Shown: positions 34,659 to 46,124 of the stretch, piece after piece | Layout: the number at the start of each line of letters is the position of its first letter | Position numbering within the stretch: the first letter of the stretch is position 1 | Origin: an uncultured Eubacteriales bacterium | GTDB taxonomy: Bacteria > Bacillota > Clostridia > Christensenellales > Aristaeellaceae | DNA length: 64,000 bases | Direction: 5' to 3' | NCBI GenBank assembly: GCA_900315675.1 | Contig: OMZY01000011.1 | Span: 33,713-97,712 of the forward strand | Notes under the pieces: model-generated | Database searches by the model: none | Told to the model about the DNA's origin: nothing | What the model saw: only the letters and a program-made list of their open reading frames with translations | Program-made: the position numbers and the translations under genes

Positions 34659-35737
34659 TGGACGTCACCTCCTCCGGTGATTTTCCTGCGTTTTCCGTGG
34701 AACAGCTTTTTAACCGGAGCAAAAAACCGGTTGGCGATGGTCCGGGTGGTCGGGTTGTTGGTGAAGATCATGACCAGGATCAGCACAACCGCGTACACCA
34801 GCATACGGTAGTCCGCAAATTCGCGCAGGACTTCCGGCAGCACGGTCAGGAAGGTGGCGGAGATGATGGAGCCCAGGACGTTGCCCAGGCCGCCCAGCAC
34901 TACGAACACCAGTACGTTGATGGACTGGTTGAAGGTGAACTGGGTGGGAACCACGGTGGAGGAATTCAGCCCGTAGAGGGCTCCGGCCATACCGGCCAGG
35001 ACCGCGGCGGTCACAAAAGCCATCATCTTGTACCGGGTTACGGAAACGCCCATGGATTCAGCTGCGATCCGGTTGTCCCGCGTGGCCTGGATGGCCCGGC
35101 CTGCACGGGAATTGACCAGGTTCAGCACAACGATCAGGGTGATGATGATCAGGACGAAACCCACGGTGAAGGTTGAGATCGGCTTGATCTTAACCGCGCC
35201 TTTGGCGCCGTCCACCAGCATGGTGACATCGGCGGGCAGATCCTTGTTCAGGAAGGAGAAGTGGAGCTTTCCGTCCGCGGTACCCACATAAAGCACGTTG
35301 ACCAGGTTCCGGATAATTTCGCCGAAAGCCAGGGTAACGATGGCCAGGTAGTCGCCGCGGAGCCGGAGAACCGGAATGCCGATCAGCACACCGAAAATCC
35401 CGGCAATGATGCCGCCGGCCACGATGGCGAGGACGAGCCGCAGAGTGGGATCCTGCATGTCAAAGGCGGCCATCAGCCAGCCGCTGACAATGGCGCCCGT
35501 ATAGGCGCCGATGCTCATGAAACCGGCATGGCCGAGGCTCAGCTCTCCCGAGAAGCCGATGACCAGGTTCAGGGAAACCGCCATGACAATCCAGGCGCAG
35601 ATCGGCACCAGCTGTCCCTTCAGGGAGCGGCTGATGGCCTTGGCGGCGATCATGTTCTGAAGAATCAGGAAGGCGGCAATAACCAGGCCGAAGGTGATCA
35701 GGTTGTAGATGAGGCGTTTGCGTTTTGCTTTTGTCAT
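34655..35737 (-). CDS. livM: Branched-chain amino acid ABC transporter permease LivM
   Basis: A 360-residue permease with about ten helices. LivM signatures are SLNLVIGFSGELSLGHAGFMSIGAY and LRLRGDYLAIVTLAFGEIIRNL. GTGAGGTGAGG precedes the ATG ending at 35737. A longer frame to 35761 would overlap livH and has no ribosome site. Ten bases separate it from the livH stop. Confidence 0.95.
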
Positions 35738-35747
35738 GTTCCTCACC

Positions 35748-36626
35748 TCACACTTTCTCACGCATGGGCTTGCCCAGCAGTCCGGCCGGCTTGAAGAGCA
35801 GAACGATAATCAGCACGGCGAAGACAATGGCGTCTCCCAGCTCGGTTGAAATATAGGCTTTGCCGAAAATCTCAATGATGCCCAGCAGCACGCCGCCCAG
35901 CATGGCGCCGGGGATGGAGCCGATTCCGCCGAATACGGCGGCTGTGAAGGCCTTGATACCGGGCATGGAACCGGTAGTGGGCTGCAGAATGGGATAGGAG
36001 GAGCAAAGCAGGATACCCGCGATGGCAGCCAGCGCGGATCCGATGGCAAAGGTCAGGGAAATGGTCCGGTTGACGTTGATGCCCATCAGCTCTGCCGCGC
36101 CCCGGTCCTCTGATACGCACCGCATCGCCTTGCCCAGCTTGGTTTTGGAGGTGAACAGGGTCAGCAGGACCATGATGGCGACACTGACCAGGATGGTGAT
36201 GAGGGTGGCGGAGGAGAGGTTGATCTTCCCCAGGTGCAGCGAGCTGCTGTTGATAAAGGTGGTGGGGAAGGATTTGGGGTTGGCGCCCCAGATCATCAGG
36301 GCGATATTCTGCAGCAGGTAGCTCATGCCGATCGCGGTGATCAGCACGGCCAGGGAGGTGGCCTGACGGAGAGGCCGGTATGCCAGACCCTCGATGGTGA
36401 TGCCCAGGACGGTACAGACCACCATGGCCAGCAGGAACGCAAAAACAGGGGGAATGCCCCAGTACTGCAGTCCGCAGAAAGCAATATAGGCGCCGACCAT
36501 GATGACATCGCCGTGGGCGAAGTTCAGCATCTTGGCGATGCCGTAGACCATGGTGTAGCCCAGGGCGATGATGGCGTAGATGCTGCCCAGGCTGAGGCCG
36601 TTAATCAGATTATCCAGAAAAATCAT
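35748..36626 (-). CDS. livH: Branched-chain amino acid ABC transporter permease LivH
   Basis: A 292-residue permease with about eight helices. LivH signatures include NGLSLGSIYAIIALGYTMVYG, MLNFAHGDVIMVGAY and FTAAVFGGIGSIPGAMLGG. It forms the heterodimeric pore with LivM for leucine, isoleucine, valine or related amino acids. GAGAGGAAA precedes the start. Confidence 0.96.
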   Translation of the reverse strand: MIFLDNLINGLSLGSIYAIIALGYTMVYGIAKMLNFAHGDVIMVGAYIAFCGLQYWGIPPVFAFLLAMVVCTVLGITIEGLAYRPLRQATSLAVLITAIGMSYLLQNIALMIWGANPKSFPTTFINSSSLHLGKINLSSATLITILVSVAIMVLLTLFTSKTKLGKAMRCVSEDRGAAELMGINVNRTISLTFAIGSALAAIAGILLCSSYPILQPTTGSMPGIKAFTAAVFGGIGSIPGAMLGGVLLGIIEIFGKAYISTELGDAIVFAVLIIVLLFKPAGLLGKPMREKV

Positions 36627-36701
36627 ACAGATGTTTCCTCTCAGGAAAGATGGCTGTCCAAAGGAAACAGGGTCCTTCGGGGGGTGGGATAGAACAAGCG
36701 A

Positions 36702-36725
36702 AACCGGTCCGGGAACGGACCGGTT
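36702..36725 (-). terminator. Hairpin between livJ and livH
   Basis: A perfect 9-bp stem (36702-36710 with 36717-36725) lies 21 bases past the livJ stop. The Ts that follow on the minus strand are interrupted, so it is better read as a partial terminator or mRNA end that keeps the binding protein in excess. Confidence 0.55.
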
Positions 36726-36746
36726 CGCGAATCAGAGACCGGAGGA

Positions 36747-37877
36747 TCAGTCTTCGAAAACGTATTCGCCATTGACGATGGTGGCGGCCATAGGCGTCTT
36801 GGTAACAGCGCCGGACTCGTCCCAGGTCATGGAACCGGTAAGGCCGTCCACCTGGATTTCCTTCATGGCATCGATCAGCAGGTCGCAGGCTTCTTCAGCG
36901 GTCATGTCGGAGGTGACACCGGCTTTGTCAGCGGCGGCAACCAGGGCGTAGATGCCGTCATAGGCGTCCGCGGCGAACTGGATGGGGATCTCGTTGTACT
37001 TCTCCTGGTACTTGGCAACAAAGCTCTTGACCTTCTCGTCCTCGGAAGTGGCAACGAAGGGGGTCAGCAGCATGACGCCTTCCGCCAGGGAGGTGTCGAA
37101 GCCTTCAACGCTCAGGATGCCGTCCATGCCGTCCACGCCGAAGAAGATGGGCTTGAAGTTCTTGTCGGCAGCGGTCTTCAGGATCAGGGAAGCGGGGGTG
37201 TAGTACATGGGCAGGAAGACGATTTCAGCGCCGGCTTCCTGGGCCTTGCCGACCTGCACGGTGAAGTCGGTGGTCTCATCGGTGAAGGTTTCTTCGCTGA
37301 CGATTTCCAGACCCAGTTCCTTGCTCTTTTCCACGAAGGTGTCACGGATACCGGTGGAGTATACGTCGGCGTTGTTGTAGATCACGGCGATCTTGGTGCC
37401 CAGCTTGTGATCCGCAATGTACAGCGCGGAAGCGGAGCCCTGGTTCGGGTCGGTGAAGCAGACCTGGAAGACGTTGTCCTTGTCTTCAATAACGGCAACG
37501 GAGGAAGCGGAGGGGGTCAGGAAGAACACGCGTTCGGTGTATCCCTGGGCGCCGGCAGCTTCGCAGGGCTTGGAGGTGGTGGTTCCCAGAATCATCTGGG
37601 CACCGGCGTCCAGCGCGGCGTTGTAGGCGTTGATAACCTTTTCCACGTTGTGCTCGTCATCTTCGTTAATCAGTTCAATCTGGAATTTGCCGCCCTCGGC
37701 GTTGATTTCATCCACGGCGATTTCAGCACCGTGCTGGGTGGCCAGGCCGTACAGGGCCGCGGGGCCGGTGGTCGGACCGATATGGGCAATCTTCAGGGTG
37801 ACGGTCTCCTCGGCGAAGGCAGAGCAGACAGTCAGCGCCAGCATAAGGGCGAGGACCATAGCGATAAGCTTTTTCAT
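36747..37877 (-). CDS. livJ: Branched-chain amino acid ABC transporter substrate-binding protein
   Basis: A 376-residue type-1 periplasmic-binding-fold protein of the LivJ/LivK group (LKIAHIGPTTGPAALYGLATQHGAEIAVDEINA). The signal peptide covers residues 1-22 with an AFA-E cleavage site. The cysteine at 18 is preceded by valine, so no proper lipobox is present. GGAGGAA precedes the chosen start; a longer frame to 37946 begins upstream of the ribosome site and would hide the signal peptide. First gene of the operon. Confidence 0.95.
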   Translation of the reverse strand: MKKLIAMVLALMLALTVCSAFAEETVTLKIAHIGPTTGPAALYGLATQHGAEIAVDEINAEGGKFQIELINEDDEHNVEKVINAYNAALDAGAQMILGTTTSKPCEAAGAQGYTERVFFLTPSASSVAVIEDKDNVFQVCFTDPNQGSASALYIADHKLGTKIAVIYNNADVYSTGIRDTFVEKSKELGLEIVSEETFTDETTDFTVQVGKAQEAGAEIVFLPMYYTPASLILKTAADKNFKPIFFGVDGMDGILSVEGFDTSLAEGVMLLTPFVATSEDEKVKSFVAKYQEKYNEIPIQFAADAYDGIYALVAAADKAGVTSDMTAEEACDLLIDAMKEIQVDGLTGSMTWDESGAVTKTPMAATIVNGEYVFED

Positions 37878-37937
37878 TTGGAATTCCTCCTCTAATAATA
37901 TACGAATGTAACAAAGCGCCTTTACTTTGTATCGCTC

Positions 37938-37966
37938 ATTATACACCGGATTCGCGATGAGTAAAG
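37938..37966 (-). promoter_or_regulatory. Promoter of the liv operon
   Basis: On the minus strand TATAAT (37943-37938) lies 17 bases downstream of CTTTAC (37966-37961) and about 60 bases upstream of livJ. Confidence 0.6.
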
Positions 37967-38000
37967 CGTTCAGACCGTTTTTTGTATGTACTTTGTATTC

Positions 38001-38030
38001 TTGACAGGTGTGTGCATTCCCGTATAAAAT
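38001..38030 (+). promoter_or_regulatory. Promoter of the CARDB-type surface protein gene
   Basis: TTGACA (38001-38006) is followed after 16-18 bases by TATAAAAT (38023-38030). It diverges from the liv operon promoter. Confidence 0.75.
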
Positions 38031-38105
38031 ACTATAGATATCCTGTATCTATCCATATTGACACGTCCGGCGGGTTTTCCGGCGGGGGAAGGAGGAAGGA
38101 GCTTT

Positions 38106-40085
38106 ATGCTCCGACACAATATGAACAGGAAGCATTTATTCCTCGCACTGGCGCTTGGGATCGTGCTGGTTTTACTCTGCGCGTCTATGGCGCTGGCGGC
38201 GGACAGACCGATCAAGGTCTCCATGGAATTAAGTAAATATAAATTATCCGGGCCGGAGACAGTCACAGTCTCCATTACGGTCACCAATGTGGGAGACGGA
38301 GACATGCCGGCTCCGGTAACCCTGTATTATCCGGATGGCAGCAAGGTTGAAGATTTCGGCTCCCCGACGCTTTCCGTCGGAAAGAGCAAGCGCTGGACCG
38401 GTGACTGGGCTGTTACCCAGGAAGAACTGGACGACGGGAAGATCGCATTCTCCGTCAAGTATTCCGCCTATGACGGCCCCATCGGGGAGGACGGAGAGCC
38501 TACGCTGAAGGCCCATAAGGTGAACTACACCAAGAATATCACGAACCTCGGCAAGGATCCGCAGATCACCGTCAACAGGATCATTGTACCGACCACGGCC
38601 CAGAAGGACCAGGAAATCAGCGTCACCTACGAAGTGACCAACTCCGGCGATGTGGAAGTCAATTCCGTGAACATCAAGGAAAACGCCGCTGTTTCCGCAA
38701 AGTCCGGCACCATTAATTCCATTGCGGTGGGTGCCACGGAAAGCTACACCTTCACCACCACGATGGGGAAAAAGGACATCACCAGCGCGGCTACCATTTC
38801 CTATAAGGCCGGCGGCAAGGGCTACACCAAGAAAGTGGATGCCACCACGATCAAGTACGGTGAAGTGAAGCTGAACGCGACGCTGAAGGCGGACAAAAAG
38901 GGCGGAGCGCCCGGAGATACGGTCAAGCTGACGCTGACGCTGAAGAATTCCGGCACCCTGGACTTTACCAATATCACCGTAACGGATCCCGTGCTGGGCA
39001 CCGTGTTCGAAGGCCTGGAAGTGAAGGCCGGCAAGACGGAAAACTTTGAAAAGGACGTTACTGTTACAGAAACCCAGGATCTCCAGTTTACCGTGAAGGC
39101 GGACGAGAGCACCGGCAAGGGCGTGGAAACGGCCACCGGCCGGCTCAAGATCACCGCTATGGACCCGACGCAGGTGATTGCGCTGCGGGTGGAAGCTTCC
39201 GCTGACAGGGATACGATTTACAAGCGTCCCGGAGAGGTCCGCTTCTTTGTTACGGTTCATAACGACAGCGCCGTGGAGGTGAAGAACGTCACCGTCCGGT
39301 CCGGCGATGTCACCCTTTACACCTTTGACAGCATTCCCGTGGGCAAGAGTTCCTCCTTTGTCCGGGATATTAACGCCAACCTGACGGATAAGATGCAGTT
39401 CGGAACCTTCCGGTTTGTCGCCTCCTGCAGGGACCAGCTGGATCAGACGCTGCAGTTTGAGAGCAATGACGTTGTCATCAACTATGTGGAGCAGACCCCG
39501 GTACCTGAAGAGCCGCCGCTGGTAACGCCGCCCAAGCCCGCCAGCGAGCCGATGCCGACGGATCAGCCTGAACCGGAATGGCTGGACCAGGCGGAGACGA
39601 TCGCAGACGGAGCAAAATGGATTTTCGCGGCTGTTGCCGGAATCCTGCTGATTCTGCTGCTGATCGGCGCGGTTCGCCGCGGCAAGAGCCGGAGCGAATC
39701 GAAGAAGGCCATGGATCATCTGGAAGGCGCCAACTACCGGGATTACAGCGCGGTACCGAAGCGGGGCCAGCGGAGCGAAATCTCCAACGGCGGAACGACG
39801 GAAGACAAGCCGGCGGCTGAGGATGACAAGCCCGAAGTGAAGGAAGAAGTGGAGAATACCGTCCAGAGCAGCGAGCTGATGGCGGAGACGCTTCGCAGGC
39901 TGTATTCCGACAAGGCTGAAGAAACGGCGGAAGCTGTGACGGAAGCCGTTGAGGAAAAGGCTGAAGCGGCTGCTGAAGCGGCTGAGACCGCCGCGGCTGA
40001 CGCTGCCGAAGCAGCGCAGGAAGTGAAGAGCGCCGCGGAGGAAACCGGCGGAGCACGCCGCCGCAGGGGCCGCAAGCAGGAATAA
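38106..40085 (+). CDS. Surface-anchored protein with CARDB-like repeats
   Basis: A 659-residue protein. A signal peptide (about residues 8-32, ending MALAA) leads to an outer part of about 450 residues built from CARDB/Ig-like beta-sandwich repeats. Each repeat has phrases such as VTVSITVTNVGDGDM, ISVTYEVTNSGDVEV, LTLTLKNSGTLDF and FFVTVHNDSAVEV. A Pro-rich stretch (TPVPEEPPLVTPPKPASEP) precedes a single membrane helix (about 515-533). The cytosolic tail of about 125 residues ends in an Ala/Glu-rich helix and a basic RRRRGRK. The function is unknown; adhesion or envelope organisation is possible. GGAGGAAGGAG precedes the ATG. Confidence 0.8.
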   Translation: MLRHNMNRKHLFLALALGIVLVLLCASMALAADRPIKVSMELSKYKLSGPETVTVSITVTNVGDGDMPAPVTLYYPDGSKVEDFGSPTLSVGKSKRWTGDWAVTQEELDDGKIAFSVKYSAYDGPIGEDGEPTLKAHKVNYTKNITNLGKDPQITVNRIIVPTTAQKDQEISVTYEVTNSGDVEVNSVNIKENAAVSAKSGTINSIAVGATESYTFTTTMGKKDITSAATISYKAGGKGYTKKVDATTIKYGEVKLNATLKADKKGGAPGDTVKLTLTLKNSGTLDFTNITVTDPVLGTVFEGLEVKAGKTENFEKDVTVTETQDLQFTVKADESTGKGVETATGRLKITAMDPTQVIALRVEASADRDTIYKRPGEVRFFVTVHNDSAVEVKNVTVRSGDVTLYTFDSIPVGKSSSFVRDINANLTDKMQFGTFRFVASCRDQLDQTLQFESNDVVINYVEQTPVPEEPPLVTPPKPASEPMPTDQPEPEWLDQAETIADGAKWIFAAVAGILLILLLIGAVRRGKSRSESKKAMDHLEGANYRDYSAVPKRGQRSEISNGGTTEDKPAAEDDKPEVKEEVENTVQSSELMAETLRRLYSDKAEETAEAVTEAVEEKAEAAAEAAETAAADAAEAAQEVKSAAEETGGARRRRGRKQE

Positions 40086-40102
40086 TACCGATGAAATCAT
40101 TG

Positions 40103-40128
40103 AACCGGAGCCGTAGGCTCCGGTTTTT
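40103..40128 (+). terminator. Terminator of the CARDB-type gene
   Basis: A 10-bp stem (40103-40112 with 40116-40125) runs into five Ts. Confidence 0.88.
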
Positions 40129-40178
40129 CTGTGCCCCGGAGCGGAATTCCGGGAGAGGGAAAAAAGCAGGGTACAAAC

Positions 40179-40208
40179 TTGCGTCACAAGGGCTGCAGGT
40201 GGTATACT
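40179..40208 (+). promoter_or_regulatory. Promoter of secA
   Basis: TTGCGT (40179-40184), 18 bases, and TATACT (40203-40208), 46 bases upstream of the secA start. Confidence 0.65.
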
Positions 40209-40254
40209 AACCTGTAATGCTTTGCCCGTTTGAACGGGCGTGAAGGAGTAATCA

Positions 40255-42947
<2,693 letters not shown>

Positions 42948-42960
<13 letters not shown>

Positions 42961-43026
42961 ACAATGCATAAGGCACAATGAAAACAGCCGGCTGCAACCA
43001 TCGACGTAATTGTGAATTATGAATTG
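42948..43026 (+). repeat. AT-rich dispersed repeat, copy 2
   Basis: The secA-prfB gap begins with CAATG-containing units that include the secA stop and ends with TAATTGTGAATTATGAATTG at 43007-43026, directly before the prfB ribosome site. Confidence 0.55.
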
Positions 43027-43035
43027 GAGGATAAC

Positions 43036-44142
43036 ATGTTAGAACTTGAACAATATGCCCAGGATATTACGGGCATCCGGAAGAGCATCCTGGCCGCCGG
43101 AGAAGCGCTGCACATTGATCACATGAAGGAACAGATCGACGAGCTGACAGAGGAAATGAATCAGCCGGAGTTCTGGAACGACACAGAGCGCTCCACAAAG
43201 GTGAACCAGAAGCTGGGCCACCTGAAGAACAAGCTGGCCCATTATGAAGGCCTGCTGAGCTCCGCCGACGACATCGACACGATGATGGAACTCGCCAGGG
43301 AAGAAAACGATGAGGAAATGGTCCTGGAGATCGGCACGGAGCTGGCCAGCCTGAAGGAAAAGGCCGACGCGCTGGAACTGGAGACCCTGATGCGGGGCGA
43401 ATATGACGATAACGACGCTGTGCTGAGCCTGCATGCGGGCGCCGGCGGAACGGAAGCCCAGGACTGGACCCAGATGCTGTACCGCATGTACACCCGCTAC
43501 TGTGAGCGGATGGGCTTTGAGGTGAAACTGCTGGATCTGCTGGACGGAGACGAAGCGGGTATCAAGAGCGTGACCTTTGAGGTCAGCGGCGATCATGCCT
43601 ACGGCTATCTCCGCGGGGAGAAGGGCGTGCACCGGCTGGTGCGGATCAGTCCCTTTGACGCCAACGCCCGCCGTCATACCAGCTTCTCCAGCCTGGACGT
43701 TGCCCCGATGATTGAGGACGACAACGACGAGATCAAAATTGATATGAAGTATGTGCGGGTGGATACCTACCATTCTTCCGGCGCCGGCGGCCAGAACGTC
43801 AACAAGACAAGCTCCGCCGTCCGCATGACCTACGTCAAGGATGATGTGACCATCGTGGTGGCCTGCCAGACGGAACGCGACCAGGTGCAGAACCGCGCCA
43901 CCTGTCTGAAAATGCTGAAGGCCAAACTGCTGGAACTGCGGGAACGCGAGAAGGAACAGCAGATGGCGGATATCAAGGGTGAAATGAAGAAGATTGAATG
44001 GGGCAGCCAGATCCGCTCCTATGTCTTCCAGCCCTACACCATGGTCAAGGATCACCGCACCAACTATGAAAGCGGCAACATTGACGACGTGATGAACGGT
44101 AACCTGGAGGGCTTTGTTACCGCATACCTGAAAATGCAGTAA
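43036..44142 (+). CDS. prfB: Peptide chain release factor 2
   Basis: RF2, 368 residues. The stop-codon recognition tripeptide SPF is at 205-207 and the peptidyl-hydrolase motif GGQ at 251-253 (SSGAGGQNVNKT). Most bacterial prfB genes carry an in-frame UGA near codon 25, read by a programmed +1 frameshift; here the frame is continuous through that region (AGEALHIDHMKEQ), so that autoregulation is absent. GGAGG sits 7 bases before the chosen ATG; an upstream in-frame ATG at 43012 lies in an AT-rich repeat without a ribosome site. It follows secA. Confidence 0.96.
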   Translation: MLELEQYAQDITGIRKSILAAGEALHIDHMKEQIDELTEEMNQPEFWNDTERSTKVNQKLGHLKNKLAHYEGLLSSADDIDTMMELAREENDEEMVLEIGTELASLKEKADALELETLMRGEYDDNDAVLSLHAGAGGTEAQDWTQMLYRMYTRYCERMGFEVKLLDLLDGDEAGIKSVTFEVSGDHAYGYLRGEKGVHRLVRISPFDANARRHTSFSSLDVAPMIEDDNDEIKIDMKYVRVDTYHSSGAGGQNVNKTSSAVRMTYVKDDVTIVVACQTERDQVQNRATCLKMLKAKLLELREREKEQQMADIKGEMKKIEWGSQIRSYVFQPYTMVKDHRTNYESGNIDDVMNGNLEGFVTAYLKMQ

Positions 44143-44149
44143 TGCATTT

Positions 44150-44300
44150 TCAATTCAGAATTCACAATTCATAATTCATAATGATTGTGTTACCCCGTAA
44201 TGAGGGATGACAGTCATGTGAAGGATGAATACTGAAGGACTGAAAACGTATTTGTAACAGCCGGGTACAATTATGAATTGTGAATTATGAATTATGAATT
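44150..44300. repeat. AT-rich repeat copies 3 and 4 in inverted orientation (MITE-like)
   Basis: AATTCACAATTCATAATTCA near 44155 and its approximate inverse near 44270-44298 face each other across about 90 bases of non-coding sequence. The whole block of about 150 bases sits between prfB and the DUF1461 gene. The terminal inverted arrangement resembles a miniature mobile element or a long RNA stem. The right arm provides the start codon of the next gene. Confidence 0.55.
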
Positions 44301-44994
44301 AAGAACGAAGCTTTCCCGCCTGGCCGGTTTCCTGCTGGTCTGGGCCGTGATCCTGTTTGCCCTGGCGGCAGCGGTATACGGTACCGCCGGGGACGGGGAC
44401 CTGCTGGCGCGGGAGATGCGCCGCCACGCACCCCCGGACACAACAGGGCTTCCGGAAACGGAATATACGGGCGTGGGCCGGATGACAGCCGGATACCTGA
44501 CCGGACGGGAGGAGACCTTCCAGTATGTTTTTTCAGACGCGGAAGGCCGGCGGTTTGTCTGTTTCCAGCCCCATGAGGCGGCTCATATGGCAGACTGCCG
44601 CGGCCTGATCGGCCTGGCCGGAAGGCTGCGGTGGATCGCCGCTGCTGTGGCGCTGCTGCCGGCCGCGGCCGGGGCTGTACTCCGGCGGCGCCGGGATTTT
44701 ACCGGCGGAATGCTGGCCGGGCTGTGCGGAGCGGCGGCCGTATTCACCGGCATAACGGTATGGGCACTGGCGGATTTTGACGGACTGTTTGTCACCTTCC
44801 ACCGGCTGGCCTTCACCAATGACGGCTGGCTGCTGGATCCCCGGACGGATCTGCTGATCCGGCTGATGCCGGTGAACTTCTTCATAACGCTGGGAACCAG
44901 GATCCTGGGCTGGGTACTGATTACCGGCCCGGTGCTGCTGGGAACGGCAAAACTTTTTCAGAACGGCAAGGCAGAAAGGCAAAGGAATGCATAA
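44287..44994 (+). CDS. DUF1461 / TIGR01906 family integral membrane protein
   Basis: A 235-residue protein with about four to five helices (roughly 12-32, 112-130, 142-164, 198-222). The family signature FHRLAFTNDGWLLDPRTDLLIRLMP is near residues 175-199. TIGR01906 proteins are widespread in Bacillota and of unknown function. The first residues, MNYEL, come from an AT-rich repeat. No ribosome site is visible before this ATG, so the true start may be further inside, before the first helix (LSRLAGFLLVWAV). Eight bases after its end another repeat copy begins, leading to tsaD. Confidence 0.85.
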   Translation: MNYELRTKLSRLAGFLLVWAVILFALAAAVYGTAGDGDLLAREMRRHAPPDTTGLPETEYTGVGRMTAGYLTGREETFQYVFSDAEGRRFVCFQPHEAAHMADCRGLIGLAGRLRWIAAAVALLPAAAGAVLRRRRDFTGGMLAGLCGAAAVFTGITVWALADFDGLFVTFHRLAFTNDGWLLDPRTDLLIRLMPVNFFITLGTRILGWVLITGPVLLGTAKLFQNGKAERQRNA

Positions 44995-45036
44995 TGGCCT
45001 GACAGAAACAATTATGCATTGTGAATTATGAATTAT
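44988..45036 (+). repeat. AT-rich dispersed repeat, copy 5
   Basis: ATGCATAAT and ATTATGCAT form an inverted pair across 15 bases, followed by GTGAATTATGAATTATGAA. This copy spans the DUF1461 stop and provides the ATG at 45028 of tsaD. Confidence 0.6.
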
Positions 45037-46095
45037 GAACTGAATTCCCGCCGTCAGGCGGAGGAACTGCGGAACAAGGAAACCGTCCGTATCCTTTCCC
45101 TGGAAACCAGCTGTGACGAAACCGCCGCGGCTGTGATTGAGAACGGCCGTAAAATCCTGAGCAATGTGGTATTCAGCCAGATTGACCTGCACGAACTCTA
45201 CGGCGGCGTGGTCCCGGAAATCGCCAGCCGGGCGCATATGGAAGCCTGCGACCGGGTGGTGGATCAGGCGCTGCGGGAAGCGGGCATGAGCCTGCAGGAC
45301 GTAGATGCCCTGGCGGTGACGAAGGGACCGGGCCTGGTCGGTGCGCTGCTGACGGGCGTGAACTGTATGAAAGGACTGGCGTTCGCGGCGGGGAAGCCGC
45401 TGGTGGGCGTCAACCATATTGAAGGCCATGTAAGCGCCAACTATCTGAGCCATCCGGATCTTGAACCGCCCTTTCTGTGTCTGGTGGTTTCCGGCGGCCA
45501 CAGCCACCTGGTGGAGGTTTCGGATTACGGAACCTATCACCTGCTGGGCCAGACGGTGGATGACGCGGCGGGAGAAGCCTTTGACAAGGCGGCCCGGGCG
45601 CTGGGCCTGCCCTATCCGGGAGGCCCGCGGATTGACAAGCTGGCAGAAGAGGGAAATCCGGAAGCCTTTACCCTGCCAAGTCCGAAAACGGACGGGCGGT
45701 ATGATTACAGCTTCAGCGGGCTGAAAACCGCGTTCATGAACACGGTGCATACGCTGGAGCAGCGGGGAGAAACCCTGCCGAAGGCGGATCTGGCAGCCAG
45801 TTTCCGCCGGGCGGTATGCCGGGAATTGACGAACAAGGCCAGGCTCCTGCTGGAGGAACGCGGTTATGAAGGATATAATGGCTTTGCGCTGGCAGGCGGC
45901 GTGTCCGCCAACCGGGAACTCCGGCGGATGTCCGCGGCGATGTGTGAGGATCTGAAGATCCCCCTGTTTATGCCTGAACTGCATCTGTGCACGGATAACG
46001 GGGCGATGATCGGCAGCGCGGCCTATTACAGGCTGAAAAACGGAGAACTTGCGGGACTGGACCTGAATGCCATGCCCGCGCTCAGATTGGTATGA
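45028..46095 (+). CDS. tsaD: tRNA N6-adenosine threonylcarbamoyltransferase TsaD
   Basis: A 355-residue enzyme that completes t6A37 synthesis on ANN-decoding tRNAs together with TsaB and TsaE. The ASKHA fold begins ILSLETSCDETAAAVI at residue 22. Metal ligands are His130 and His134 in HIEGH, and the Asp is in HLCTDNGAMIG near the C-terminus. The family is usually about 340 residues and begins at the LETSCDETA strand, so the first 15-20 residues (MNYELNSRRQ and onward) are extra and partly encoded by an AT-rich repeat. No ribosome site precedes this ATG. Its TGA overlaps an ATG of the next frame. Confidence 0.95.
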   Translation: MNYELNSRRQAEELRNKETVRILSLETSCDETAAAVIENGRKILSNVVFSQIDLHELYGGVVPEIASRAHMEACDRVVDQALREAGMSLQDVDALAVTKGPGLVGALLTGVNCMKGLAFAAGKPLVGVNHIEGHVSANYLSHPDLEPPFLCLVVSGGHSHLVEVSDYGTYHLLGQTVDDAAGEAFDKAARALGLPYPGGPRIDKLAEEGNPEAFTLPSPKTDGRYDYSFSGLKTAFMNTVHTLEQRGETLPKADLAASFRRAVCRELTNKARLLLEERGYEGYNGFALAGGVSANRELRRMSAAMCEDLKIPLFMPELHLCTDNGAMIGSAAYYRLKNGELAGLDLNAMPALRLV

Positions 46096-46124
46096 CACAC
46101 AAACTCCGGAGGGAATGTACGGGA

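Noticed and set aside
36702-36725. Full terminator separating livJ from livHMGF
   Set aside because: The T tract is interrupted and no promoter was found before livH, so the operon is probably continuous.
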